From: Parvimonas sp015257355
GTDB lineage: Bacteria; Bacillota; Clostridia; Tissierellales; Peptoniphilaceae
DNA: 64,000 nt
Assembly (NCBI RefSeq): GCF_050262165.1
Contig: NZ_CP189844.1
Direction: 5' to 3' (one strand)
This document shows positions 45,109 to 54,346 of the stretch, piece by piece (positions within the stretch are counted from its first letter, which is position 1; the number at the start of each line of letters is the position of its first letter). The notes beneath the pieces were generated by a model. It was not told the DNA's origin and ran no database searches. It saw only the letters and a program-made list of their open reading frames with translations. Made by a program: the position numbers and the translations under genes.

Positions 45109-46427
45109 TATTCAAAAATCACTCCGTCAGCACAATCAATTTTAATATTTGTTGAGAAGAATTCTTTTAATGCAGTAACCATATATCCTGTATCTTTAAT
45201 TCCACAAGTTTCATAGCTTGAGTGCATTCCAAGTTGTGCAACTCCTATATCAAGAGCATGTAAACTAACTTGAATATTTGATAAGTTTCCAAGAGTTGAA
45301 CCACCAACTTTATCAGATCTATTTGCAAAGTATTGTGTAGGAACATCTACTTTTTTACAAATTTCTAAAAATACTGCTCTGCTGAAAGCATCAGTTGTAT
45401 ATTTTTGATTTGCTGCTTCTTTAATTACAATACCTTTGTTCATAAATGTTCTATTTGTTGGATCATAAAGTTCAGGATGATTTGGATGAACAGCATGAGC
45501 ATTATCACAACTTACTAAGAAAGATTTTGCTACTGCTTGATGATATTCATCAGTTCCAAAACCAAGTGAAGCATTAATTCTCTTTAAAGCATCTTTCATA
45601 AATGTTGACATTGCACCTTGTTTTGTGTTTGAGCCAACTTCTTCGTTATCAAAAACAGCACAAACATTTATTGCCTTTGGGTTTTTAGAATCTAAAAATG
45701 CTTTCATTGATGTAAATGCACATTGTAAATCATCAAGTTTTGGTGTTGAAACGAATTCATCTTTATATCCCCAAATACATTGTCTTTGACGATTTACTAA
45801 GAATAAATCTTTTGCAACTATATCTTCAACTTTAACTCCTAATTCTTCAGCAATCATTTTATCGAAATCGCCTTTCTTTAATTCTCCTGCTGAGAATAAA
45901 GGTAATAAGTCAACTTGTTTATTATAAGCATATCCATTGTTTACTTCTCTGTTTAAGTGAATTGCAACATTTGGTATCATTAAAATATCTTTATCAATAT
46001 TGAATAATTTATTTACAATATTTCCATTTTCTCTAACTAAAACTCTACCTGCAAGACTTAAAGGTTTATCAAACCAAGTTGAGTCAATCATTCCACCATA
46101 ACCTTCAACATTTAATTTCAAATGTTCTCCTGGCGCTTCCATTTCTGGAACTGCTTTAACCTTGTATGTTGGAGAGTCGCTGTGTGCAGCTGTGATTTGG
46201 AAATGATAATCGCTAAGTTCTTCTCCTACTTGGAAAGCTAATATACTTGAATTATTTCTTGTAGTGTAGTAATTTCCACCTTTTTTTATTTCCCATTTTG
46301 CATTTTCTGGTAAAAATGTATAACCAGCTTTATCAAAATATTTTTTCATTGTATCAACTGTATGAAACATACTTTTACTTGAATCAATAAAAGTTAATAA
46401 CTCTTTTGAAATTTCAATATTATTCAT
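45108..46427 (-). CDS. apeB: M18 family aminopeptidase
   Basis: A 439-residue cytosolic metallo-aminopeptidase (aspartyl/aminopeptidase I type). Metal-binding blocks are AAHSDSPTYKVK, the DDLQCAF segment, FDNEEVGSNTKQGA and the C-terminal MHSSYETCG. It trims peptides for amino-acid fermentation. The ATG at 46427 has AGGAGG 7 bases upstream. It follows an amino-acid permease gene, suggesting a peptide/amino-acid utilisation unit, although a terminator lies between them. Confidence 0.9.
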   Translation of the reverse strand: MNNIEISKELLTFIDSSKSMFHTVDTMKKYFDKAGYTFLPENAKWEIKKGGNYYTTRNNSSILAFQVGEELSDYHFQITAAHSDSPTYKVKAVPEMEAPGEHLKLNVEGYGGMIDSTWFDKPLSLAGRVLVRENGNIVNKLFNIDKDILMIPNVAIHLNREVNNGYAYNKQVDLLPLFSAGELKKGDFDKMIAEELGVKVEDIVAKDLFLVNRQRQCIWGYKDEFVSTPKLDDLQCAFTSMKAFLDSKNPKAINVCAVFDNEEVGSNTKQGAMSTFMKDALKRINASLGFGTDEYHQAVAKSFLVSCDNAHAVHPNHPELYDPTNRTFMNKGIVIKEAANQKYTTDAFSRAVFLEICKKVDVPTQYFANRSDKVGGSTLGNLSNIQVSLHALDIGVAQLGMHSSYETCGIKDTGYMVTALKEFFSTNIKIDCADGVIFE

Positions 46428-46499
46428 ATCAATACCTCCTATCATTTTAAATTTACCCTAATTGATTAAATTAAAATCATTATTTATATCTTAAAGAAA

Positions 46500-46526
46500 A
46501 TAAAGGAACCAAAGTTCCTTTATTTC
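46500..46526 (-). terminator. Terminator of the amino-acid permease gene
   Basis: AAAGGAAC / GTTCCTTT stem with T-run on the reverse strand. Confidence 0.7.
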
Positions 46527-46534
46527 TTTATAAA

Positions 46535-47971
46535 TTACATTTTTTTGTTGTCTTCTGCTTTTCTAAGAATTGGTAAGATTAAACCTAAAGCAACTAAAAC
46601 TAGCGGAGTAATAATCTTTAAGAACATTTCGAATTGGTCTTTTGAGTACATTCCTAGTAAACAACAAGCTAATGTTACTATGAAACACCAAGCACCAAAG
46701 AATAGTCCAACACCTCTGCTTTTAACAAATCTATAATGTCTGTCAAGTTCTTCTCTACCATATCTAAGAGCAAAGTAAGCAACGAATACCCACATATATC
46801 TCATTGGCATTACTACACCGTTAAGACGAGTAAGTTGTCTTAGAACTGTAGTAGCTCCTGGTACAAATGATTGAGCTAATATGATTGCTCCACCAAGTAC
46901 TGCAACTAATACGATACCATTTACATAAGCACCTTTTTCGTTCTTCTTTAACAATTTTGTTGGGATATATTGACTTGCATTAGGGTCTTCTAATAACATT
47001 CTTAAAGGAGCATCAATACTAATTAATAATGTTGCAAATTGTCCAACAGTATTAGCTGCTGAATAGATGATTAATAGTAAATCACCAACACCATAGTATT
47101 GTCCTAATTTTTGGAATGCCCAGTAAGCACCATTTGCTGCATAAGAGTCAAATGCTTCTTTACTTGCGTTGATTTCGTTGATATCGAACATAAGTCCCAT
47201 AGCAACTGTACCAAATATAGCACTGATAACAACCATTAGAGTAGCGAACATCATAGCTTTAGGGAATTCTTTTGCAGAATCTCCTTCAACTTTATTTACA
47301 TAAGGTGAAATTTTTTCAATACCACCAACTGCAAATACTAAGATTGATAAACTACTTAAATAGTTCAAATCAACTTTAGGTAATAAATTACTCATTGATA
47401 AGTTTAATTTTAAATATCCCCCATTTGGATTAATAACTGGTGCAGCATACATCATAAGAATAAATAAAATACCTAAAATAAACATACTTGAACCAGCAAT
47501 AGTAGATAATCTCTTAATAGGACTTAAACCTCTTGTTGCTAAATAACAGAATAACAATAATACACCAAAAGTAGCTAATTGAACATAGATTGTAGGAATA
47601 CTATCATAAGCTTTGGCATCTCTAAAAATCATAAAGCTTAAAGCTTTAAGACCACCTGAACCTTTACCAGCAATATAAGTAATGTGTACTGCCCAATAAG
47701 TCCATCCTGCATAATAAGCTAATTTAGAGTTAGTTGTTTCTTGAATCCAAGAAGTAACTCCACCACCTAAATCTTTAAATGTAGAACCAAGTTCACCAAC
47801 CATAAGTGCATACGGAATAAAATACAATGCGAACATTAGTATCCAAGAAAATATTACTTGTGTACCATGAAAGTAAATATAACCGTTTAAAACATTTCCG
47901 AATCCCCAAAGTGTTGAGAAACACATAAATACAAGGGACTGCCAACTAATTTTCTTTTCGGAACCTTCCAT
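46535..47971 (-). CDS. APC superfamily amino-acid permease
   Basis: A 478-residue transporter with 12 hydrophobic segments. The first has the unwound-helix FSTLWGFGNVLNG pattern of APC carriers. It resembles glutamate/GABA-type antiporters and other amino-acid/polyamine permeases, but the substrate cannot be set. AGGAGG precedes the start. It is upstream of the M18 aminopeptidase. Confidence 0.85.
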   Translation of the reverse strand: MEGSEKKISWQSLVFMCFSTLWGFGNVLNGYIYFHGTQVIFSWILMFALYFIPYALMVGELGSTFKDLGGGVTSWIQETTNSKLAYYAGWTYWAVHITYIAGKGSGGLKALSFMIFRDAKAYDSIPTIYVQLATFGVLLLFCYLATRGLSPIKRLSTIAGSSMFILGILFILMMYAAPVINPNGGYLKLNLSMSNLLPKVDLNYLSSLSILVFAVGGIEKISPYVNKVEGDSAKEFPKAMMFATLMVVISAIFGTVAMGLMFDINEINASKEAFDSYAANGAYWAFQKLGQYYGVGDLLLIIYSAANTVGQFATLLISIDAPLRMLLEDPNASQYIPTKLLKKNEKGAYVNGIVLVAVLGGAIILAQSFVPGATTVLRQLTRLNGVVMPMRYMWVFVAYFALRYGREELDRHYRFVKSRGVGLFFGAWCFIVTLACCLLGMYSKDQFEMFLKIITPLVLVALGLILPILRKAEDNKKM

Positions 47972-48138
47972 TTCATCCTCCTAAAATATAATTTTTAAAG
48001 CTATTTTTTTAGCTATACAAAGTATATCAAATTTAGCTATAGTTGTCAAAGGCATAAACGATAAGATAACGTTTTATTTTTATTTAAAAAATATTATCAC
48101 TTCACTTAATCGTTCCTGTAAATTATAATTTTGTAAAA

Positions 48139-48170
48139 GAGAAGACACCTTTCGGCGTCTTCTTATTTAT
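48139..48170 (-). terminator. potD terminator
   Basis: AAGAAGACGCC / GGTGTCTTCTT stem with GAAA-type loop, a few bases after potD. Confidence 0.8.
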
Positions 48171-48174
48171 ACTA

Positions 48175-49263
48175 TTATTTTGCTTTCATTTCTGTCCAAG
48201 CATCTTGTAATTTTTCGTTTGATTCTCCTAAATCTTTTAATATGAATCCCTTTTCAAAAACTTCTTTTGAAGGGAATACAATATCACTATTTTTTAAGCT
48301 ATCATCCATTAATTCTCTAGCTCCTTCTATTGGAGAACCGTATTTTACAACATTACAGTTTCTAGCAGAAATTTCTGGTCTAGACATAAAATCTATAAAT
48401 TTAGCAGCTAATTCTTTATTTTCTGAAACTTTTGGAATTACCCAGTTATCAAAGATAAAGATTGCTCCCTCTTTTGGAAATACAAATTCTACATTTTTAT
48501 TTTCATCTTTTGCAAGTAGAGCTTCTCCACCCCAGATACAAGTTAACTTTGAATCACCACTTATCAAATTATCTTTTGCTTGGTCATCCCCAACATAATT
48601 TTTTACTATTTTCTTTTGAGCAATTAAAGAATTTTTAGCTTTTTCAATATCTTCAACCTTTGTTGAGTTTGGATCTATTCCTTCTTTTATCATTGCTATT
48701 GCCATTGTAAATCTACTTCCATCAAGCATTACAACTTCACCTTTATTTTTTTCACTCCAAAGATCAGCCCAGCTATCAACTTTTTCTTGTTTTGACTTGT
48801 CATAAGCAATTCCGATATTTCCAATTGTATAAGGAACTGAATATTCAAAAGTAGGATCAAATACTAAATTTCTATATTCTTTTTTTACTTTTTCCATATT
48901 AGGAATTTTACTTTTATCAAGTTTTTCTAACATATTTTCTTTAATCATAGTATCAACCATATAATCACTTGCTACTATTACATCATATTTTTCAGCACCA
49001 CTTTTTAATTTTGTATAATATTCTTCATTTTCTTCAAAGAATGTGTAATTTACTTTACAATTGAATTCTTTTTCAAATTCTTTTATTGTTTCAGGATCAA
49101 TAAAAAGATCAGTATTTGTAACATTTAAAACTTTCTTTTCTGTATTTTGTTCTGTCTTTTCTTCTTTCTTTTCTTCTTTTTTCTCTGTTTTTGCACATGC
49201 TGTAAAAGAAACAGTTGCAACTAGAAAAAGTAATAATACTAATAAATTTTTAATTTTTTTCAT
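48175..49263 (-). CDS. potD: Spermidine/putrescine-binding lipoprotein PotD
   Basis: A 362-residue extracellular solute-binding protein with a lipoprotein signal (VATVSFTAC, lipidated C at residue 24), a lysine/glutamate-rich linker (about 25-45) and a two-lobed binding domain. YDVIVASDYMVDTMIKE and the acidic/tryptophan contacts of polyamine binders are visible. It overlaps potC by 14 bases and ends the potB-potC-potD operon. Confidence 0.88.
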   Translation of the reverse strand: MKKIKNLLVLLLFLVATVSFTACAKTEKKEEKKEEKTEQNTEKKVLNVTNTDLFIDPETIKEFEKEFNCKVNYTFFEENEEYYTKLKSGAEKYDVIVASDYMVDTMIKENMLEKLDKSKIPNMEKVKKEYRNLVFDPTFEYSVPYTIGNIGIAYDKSKQEKVDSWADLWSEKNKGEVVMLDGSRFTMAIAMIKEGIDPNSTKVEDIEKAKNSLIAQKKIVKNYVGDDQAKDNLISGDSKLTCIWGGEALLAKDENKNVEFVFPKEGAIFIFDNWVIPKVSENKELAAKFIDFMSRPEISARNCNVVKYGSPIEGARELMDDSLKNSDIVFPSKEVFEKGFILKDLGESNEKLQDAWTEMKAK

Positions 49264-50038
49264 TTTTTTCTCCCTTGTTTTTAAATAAATAAGTTATTGT
49301 CGAAATCAATATTATTATTGCAAATAATAGTGTTGATAGTGCATTTATCTTAGGGCTTATCCCTCTTTTTGTCATTGAATAAATTTTAACTGAAAGTGTA
49401 GCAACACCATTACCCGAAGTAAAATAACTTACTGTAAAATCATCCAAAGACAATGTTATACAAACTAATGACGCTATTATTATATTAGGAATTAACTGAG
49501 GCAATACAATTCTTCTAAATACTTGAAACTGCCTTGCACCTAAATCTGTTCCAGCATCAAATAGGCTTTTATCAAAGGTTAATAATTTCGGTAAGATTGC
49601 AAAAACTACAAATGGAACATTAAAAATTATATGTGATAAAATCACAGTGAAATATCCAAAATTAATTTTAAAAAATACATATAAAATTATCATTCCAATA
49701 GCTATTACAATATCAGGAAGTATAAGTGGTATATAGGAGACATTTGTAAAATAAGTTTTGAGTTTTGGACTAAAAGCTTTGTAAATCGACCATGCACCCA
49801 AAGTTCCAATTATTAATGCAAATACCGTAGCAATTGCAGTTATTATAATTGTCTGACCAAAAACTTTCATAACAGACTCATCTTTAAATAGTTCTATATA
49901 CCATTTTAAACTAAAACCTGTAAAAGCATTGCTATATCTTGATTCATTAAAAGAAAAAACTACCATAAATATTATTGGCATATATAAAAATATATATAAT
50001 AAAAATAAATAGATTTTTCCAGTATGTTTTTTTACCAT
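49250..50038 (-). CDS. potC: Spermidine/putrescine ABC permease PotC
   Basis: A 262-residue permease with six membrane segments and the EAA-type loop DAGTDLGARQFQVFRRIVLP that contacts the ATPase. It overlaps potB by 7 bases and potD by 14. Confidence 0.9.
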   Translation of the reverse strand: MVKKHTGKIYLFLLYIFLYMPIIFMVVFSFNESRYSNAFTGFSLKWYIELFKDESVMKVFGQTIIITAIATVFALIIGTLGAWSIYKAFSPKLKTYFTNVSYIPLILPDIVIAIGMIILYVFFKINFGYFTVILSHIIFNVPFVVFAILPKLLTFDKSLFDAGTDLGARQFQVFRRIVLPQLIPNIIIASLVCITLSLDDFTVSYFTSGNGVATLSVKIYSMTKRGISPKINALSTLLFAIIILISTITYLFKNKGEKNEKN

Positions 50039-50889
50039 ATTTTAAATCCTTCTGCGAATTCATTTTCTGATTTGTTTAGAAATAATTTAAAAATAATAAG
50101 GCATACAAAAATAATAGAAATCATAATTAAGGATATACTAGAACCAGTTTCCCAATTTCTAGCTTGTAAAAACTCCCTTTGAATTAAATTCCCAACTAGC
50201 ATATTTTGACTTCCACCAAGTAAATCAGAAATTATAAAAGTAGTTACAGAAGGCATAAATACCATAATACATCCTGATACTACCCCTTTAAAACTTAATG
50301 GAAAAATAATTCGTAAAAACAAATCTTTACCTTTTGCCCCCAAGTCTTTAGCACACTCTATATATTCTCTATCTATATTTATAAGTGCTGTATAAATTGG
50401 AAGTACCATGAAAGGTAAAAAGTTATAAATCATTCCTATAATTATTGCAAAATTATTATTTAAAAATTTTATTGGACTATCTATAAATCCAAAATTCATT
50501 AACATTTGATTTATTATTCCCTGTTCTCTAAAAATACTCATCCAAGAATATGTTCTAAGTAAAAAATTAGTCCATAATGGCATAATGAATAATAATACAA
50601 AGATATTTCTTCTTTTTTCATCTTTAATCCTACTTAGAAAAAAACCAGCAGGAAAGCCTAAAATAAGACATAATAGAGTTGAAATCAATGATAATTTTAA
50701 AGATACAAAAATAATTTTTACATAAGTAGGAGTAAAAAATTTTTTGTAATTATCAAAGGTAAAAACAAAACTCTCATCTTTAACTTTAAAAGAATAGTAA
50801 ATTATAAAAATCAAAGGTATTATTGTAAATAGAGTAGTCCATAAAAAATATGGCATAGCTCTTATTCTATATAAATGTTTTCGTAACAT
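50032..50889 (-). CDS. potB: Spermidine/putrescine ABC permease PotB
   Basis: A 285-residue permease with six membrane segments and the EAA loop ECAKDLGAKGKDLFLRIIFP. It is the first gene of this operon. In most genomes the ATPase gene potA precedes potB, but the 127 bases upstream hold only the divergent promoters and then gpmA. Confidence 0.9.
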   Translation of the reverse strand: MLRKHLYRIRAMPYFLWTTLFTIIPLIFIIYYSFKVKDESFVFTFDNYKKFFTPTYVKIIFVSLKLSLISTLLCLILGFPAGFFLSRIKDEKRRNIFVLLFIMPLWTNFLLRTYSWMSIFREQGIINQMLMNFGFIDSPIKFLNNNFAIIIGMIYNFLPFMVLPIYTALINIDREYIECAKDLGAKGKDLFLRIIFPLSFKGVVSGCIMVFMPSVTTFIISDLLGGSQNMLVGNLIQREFLQARNWETGSSISLIMISIIFVCLIIFKLFLNKSENEFAEGFKIW

Positions 50890-50955
50890 AAATCCTCCAA
50901 AATAAATTACTTAACTATTATTTTAACATCAAAAGAGTTATTAGACAAGTTTTTC

Positions 50956-50984
50956 TTGTAATGTTTCAAAATTTATACTATAAT
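50956..50984 (+). promoter_or_regulatory. gpmA promoter
   Basis: TTGTAA (50956-50961), 17-base spacer, TATAAT (50979-50984). Confidence 0.65.
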
Positions 50985-51016
50985 TAAGGTAATAAAAATT
51001 AAAGGAGTTTTTGAAA

Positions 51017-51760
51017 ATGAAATTAGTTTTAATTAGACATGGAGAAAGCGAATGGAATAAATTAAATTTATTTACAGGTTGGACAGATGTAGGACTTTCT
51101 GACAAAGGAGTTATAGAAGCAAATGAAGCTGGTTTCTCCTTAAAAGAAAATGAATTTGATTTTGATGTATGCTACTGTTCTTATCTAAAAAGAGCAATAA
51201 ACACTCTAAATATAGTTTTAGAAAGAATGGATAGACAATGGCTTCCTGTTATAAAGACATGGAAACTAAATGAAAGACATTATGGAGCATTACAAGGCTT
51301 AAATAAAGCTGAAACTGCTGAAAAATATGGAGAAGATCAAGTGAAATTATGGAGAAGATCATTTGATGTACCACCTCCTGCACTTGATAAGGAAGATGAA
51401 AGATGTCCACATAATCAAGCGCCATACAGAAATGTTTGTAAAAGTGAATTACCCTACCATGAAAGTTTAAAAGACACAATTGAAAGAGTTATTCCTTACT
51501 ACGAAGAAGTTATTAAAAAAGATATGATTGACGGAAAAAGAGTATTAATTGCTGCTCATGGAAATTCACTTAGAGCATTAGTTAAGTATTTAGACAATTT
51601 AACTGATGAAGAAATAATTTCTGTTAATATTCCAACTGGTATTCCTTTAGTTTATGAATTTGATGATAATTTCAAAGTTATAAACAAATACTACTTAGGA
51701 AATCAAGATTTAATTAATGCAAAGATTAATTCCGTTGCAAATCAAACTAAAAAGAAATAG
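51017..51760 (+). CDS. gpmA: 2,3-bisphosphoglycerate-dependent phosphoglycerate mutase
   Basis: A 247-residue glycolytic mutase. It has the phosphohistidine motif LIRHGESEWN, LNERHYGALQGLNK, ERCPHNQAPYR and the second histidine in AAHGNSLRALV. The ATG at 51017 follows AAAGGAG and is preferred over the TTG two codons earlier. Monocistronic. It catalyses 3-phosphoglycerate/2-phosphoglycerate interconversion. Confidence 0.94.
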   Translation: MKLVLIRHGESEWNKLNLFTGWTDVGLSDKGVIEANEAGFSLKENEFDFDVCYCSYLKRAINTLNIVLERMDRQWLPVIKTWKLNERHYGALQGLNKAETAEKYGEDQVKLWRRSFDVPPPALDKEDERCPHNQAPYRNVCKSELPYHESLKDTIERVIPYYEEVIKKDMIDGKRVLIAAHGNSLRALVKYLDNLTDEEIISVNIPTGIPLVYEFDDNFKVINKYYLGNQDLINAKINSVANQTKKK

Positions 51761-51763
51761 ACT

Positions 51764-51789
51764 AAAAAGGTGATTATCACCTTTTTTTA
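51764..51789 (+). terminator. gpmA terminator
   Basis: AAAGGTGAT / ATCACCTTT stem and T-run immediately after the gene. Confidence 0.8.
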
Positions 51790-51797
51790 TGCACAAA

Positions 51798-51822
51798 AAA
51801 AGCAACAATGTAAATTGTTGCT
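51798..51822. repeat. Duplicated GCAACAAT hairpin, copy 1
   Basis: AGCAACAATGTAAATTGTTGCT, identical to the hairpin at 52637-52658 that ends brnQ. The two bracket the repeat-filled gpmA-brnQ gap. Confidence 0.75.
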
Positions 51823-51910
51823 CAGACTAATAACAAAGGTGTCGATGAGCAATCATTGGCACTTTTTTAGTGGAGAAAAAGAGAGTAAGTAGTATAATAT
51901 TTAACTATAG
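51823..51910. repeat. Repeat B copy 2
   Basis: Counterpart of 23429-23516, with the hairpin AGGTGTCGATG / CATTGGCACTTT and TTTAGTGGAGAAAAA. It follows the gpmA terminator. Confidence 0.75.
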
Positions 51911-51945
51911 GCAAATAATTTAAAAAGAACCCCACCCTTGACGTG

Positions 51946-52310
51946 AATTATTTTGTTTTATATATTTTTTATCTCTTTTTTTAAATTATTTTCGAAGTTT
52001 ATTTGCTTTTAACGTCTAGCTCTTAAACAAAGGTACTTCCTTTATACGTCATCTCGACCAACGCGGAGAGATCTCATACTTTTGCTTTAGCAAAAGTAAA
52101 TGTATCGCAGATACATACAGAAATTTTATTTTTTATTTCTTTCAGAAATATTATTGTTTGTAAACAAACAATAATTGAGATTTCCAGAGTAATTGTATCT
52201 AAAGATACAATTACCTCGTCAGACCTACTTTTGTTTACAAGTAAACAAAGTTAGGGCTAGATTAACTACGGTCGAGATGACGTGTTTGGGGTTCTTCTTT
52301 TTTAATTGCT
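51946..52310. repeat. Mosaic palindromic repeat, copy 6, with perfect terminal inverted repeats
   Basis: Core element 52046-52283 has perfect 14-base inverted ends ACGTCATCTCGACC and GGTCGAGATGACGT. Inside are the ACTTTTGC/GCAAAAGT, ATGTATC/GATACAT, TTGTTTG/CAAACAA and ATTGTATC/GATACAAT hairpins and GAGATTTCCAGAG. The flanking TGACGTGAAYTATTTTGT occurs at 51948 and 52311, showing tandem arrangement with copy 7. No protein is encoded; the structure is MITE-like. Confidence 0.75.
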
Positions 52311-52555
52311 ATGACGTGAACTATTTTGTTTTATAGCCTATATTTTTTAAATAAGTTTATATGATTTTTTACTATATTTTTTCTACTACATTTAAAAAGA
52401 TATTTTGAAGTTTGTTTACTCTTAACGTCTAGCTATCAAACAACGATTATTCCCTTATACGTCATCTTGAGCGAAACGTAGCATAGCGAAGTGTAGTCGA
52501 AAGATCTCATACTTTTGCTTTAGCAAAAGTAAATGTATCGTAGATACATTGGGTA
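52311..52555. repeat. Mosaic palindromic repeat, copy 7
   Basis: Starts TGACGTGAACTATTTTGT, repeats the TTAACGTCTAGCT and TTATACGTCATCT blocks of copy 6, then AAGATCTCATACTTTTGC, GCAAAAGTAAATG and TATCGTAGATACAT. Tandem to copy 6. Confidence 0.7.
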
Positions 52556-52599
52556 CCCGGAAACTTTTTTGTTTCACAATAAAAACAAAAATAAAAAAA

Positions 52600-52631
52600 A
52601 GCAAAGACAAAAATTATACTTTGTCTTTGCT
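52600..52631 (-). repeat. Repeat C copy 2, terminator-type hairpin
   Basis: Identical 32-base hairpin to 23538-23569 with the same A-rich left flank. Confidence 0.75.
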
Positions 52632-52633
52632 CT

Positions 52634-52660
52634 AAGCAACAATGTAAATTGTTGCTTTTA
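52634..52660 (-). terminator. brnQ terminator
   Basis: AGCAACAAT/ATTGTTGCT stem directly after the brnQ stop. Duplicated at 51798-51822. Confidence 0.7.
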
Positions 52661-52662
52661 AT

Positions 52663-54081
52663 TTATTCATTATCTTTAATTTCATCATATAGATTCTTAA
52701 TTGCTTTTCTTATAACCTCAGATTTTGGCTCGTCAATTTTTTCTGATATATAGTAAAGCATTCCAACATCTTCATCATGTAGAGTGATTCTTGTATTTAA
52801 TACCTTTGGCACATCAATATGATCTCCAGTATTCTTTTCAAAAAATGCTATGATTATAAATACAACCATAGATGGAATTAGATACCCAAAACTCAAAGAA
52901 CTAAGTGGTAATAATTTTATAAATTCAAAAATTCCAAAAGAATCATTTAACACTGTCATTAAACCAATAACAAGTGATAAAATTGCAGCATATTTTATGG
53001 CCTTTTCACAAGTAAATCTCTTTCTAAAAACACTTGTTAAAATTAATATGATTATTGGTGGATATAAAGTAAATAAAAGTGGAACTGCCAATTGTATTAT
53101 CGCATCTATTCCTAAACATGAGAAAACAAAACTTGCAAAACAAACAATCATAACCCATATCTTATAAGATATCTTTGGAACTAATTCTGATAGATATTCA
53201 GCAACCCCTCCTGTAAGTGCAACAGAAGTTGTAAGACAAGCTAAAATTACAATAACTGATAGCATTAAAATTCCAGAACGTCCAAATAATAAATTAGTAA
53301 AATGAAGTAAAATTACTGTTCCGTTTTTTGCGCCCTCAACATTTAGTCTTGAACTTGCCCCCAAAAAGCAAAGACCACCATAAACAATACTTAAACAAAT
53401 AAAAGCTATAATGGAAGAAGATAATATTACCTTTTTTTCTCTTTCTTTTTTAATTTTGTAGAAAATTAAAGCATTTATTATTACCGCATTAAATAGTCCT
53501 GCTCCAAGTCCATCAAGAGTTTGGAAGCCATTTATAAATGACTCATACATTACTTTTTGTAAATCTTCACCAGGTTGAATTTGCCCAACTGGAGAAATTA
53601 TTCCAGTTATAATCATAATAATTAAAAATACTAGAAGTGTTGGAGTTAAATATCTTCCTATAAAATCTACAATTTTTTCAGATTTAATACAGATTAAATA
53701 TGTTATAATAAAAAAGATTGCAGTTGTTATAATAAGATTATGAAATCCAAAGTTTTTAACTCCCAAATCATATGTTATAGCACCTGTTCTAGGAATAGCA
53801 ACTAAAGGTCCTATGCATAATGAAATACAAACTAAAATAATTGTTCCCAAATATTTTCCTAAAGGTTTAACAAACTCAGTAATTCCCCCAGAACAAAATA
53901 CAGTATATAGTGATACCATTGCTAAAAGTCCATCAGCAGCCATATACAAAAGAAATGCAATTGGCCAATATGAACCAGAATTATATCCAAGAAATGTTGG
54001 AAATATCAAGTTTCCAGCACCAAAGAACATTGCAAATAAGCTAAAGCCAATTACAAATATTATTCTTATTTCTTTTTTCAT
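52663..54081 (-). CDS. brnQ: Branched-chain amino-acid carrier BrnQ
   Basis: A 472-residue Na+-coupled leucine/isoleucine/valine importer of the LIVCS family with 12 membrane segments. The start MFFGAGNLIFPTFLGYNSG is a family hallmark. Beyond the last helix is a hydrophilic tail of about 50 residues (HIDVPKVLNTRITLHDEDVG) that is longer than usual and resembles a small ribbon-helix-helix-like segment. Monocistronic with AGGAGG before its ATG. Confidence 0.9.
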   Translation of the reverse strand: MKKEIRIIFVIGFSLFAMFFGAGNLIFPTFLGYNSGSYWPIAFLLYMAADGLLAMVSLYTVFCSGGITEFVKPLGKYLGTIILVCISLCIGPLVAIPRTGAITYDLGVKNFGFHNLIITTAIFFIITYLICIKSEKIVDFIGRYLTPTLLVFLIIMIITGIISPVGQIQPGEDLQKVMYESFINGFQTLDGLGAGLFNAVIINALIFYKIKKEREKKVILSSSIIAFICLSIVYGGLCFLGASSRLNVEGAKNGTVILLHFTNLLFGRSGILMLSVIVILACLTTSVALTGGVAEYLSELVPKISYKIWVMIVCFASFVFSCLGIDAIIQLAVPLLFTLYPPIIILILTSVFRKRFTCEKAIKYAAILSLVIGLMTVLNDSFGIFEFIKLLPLSSLSFGYLIPSMVVFIIIAFFEKNTGDHIDVPKVLNTRITLHDEDVGMLYYISEKIDEPKSEVIRKAIKNLYDEIKDNE

Positions 54082-54303
54082 ATTTCCTCCTAAAATAAAA
54101 AAACGATTTCTGATGTAATAATACCATAAAAACCAAAAACACGCAAGGTATGGTAATTAAAAAATTTATCTTTATATTTTCTAATTTATTTTATAATTTG
54201 AAGTATATAAAACTAAAAATGAATAAAGTTTATTGTATTAAATATTTTATATAAGTATAAGGTTTACATTAAATTTTACAATTACTCAAATTATTTCACA
54301 ATA

Positions 54304-54337
54304 AAAAAGGGAACTTTACAGTTCCCTTTTAAAATCA
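54304..54337 (-). terminator. tuf terminator
   Basis: AAAGGGAACT / AGTTCCCTTT stem and T-run at the end of the str operon. Confidence 0.85.
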
Positions 54338-54346
54338 TAATTATAA

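Noticed and set aside
52046..52555. CRISPR array
   Set aside because: The repeated units are large palindromic modules without regular spacers or repeat length.
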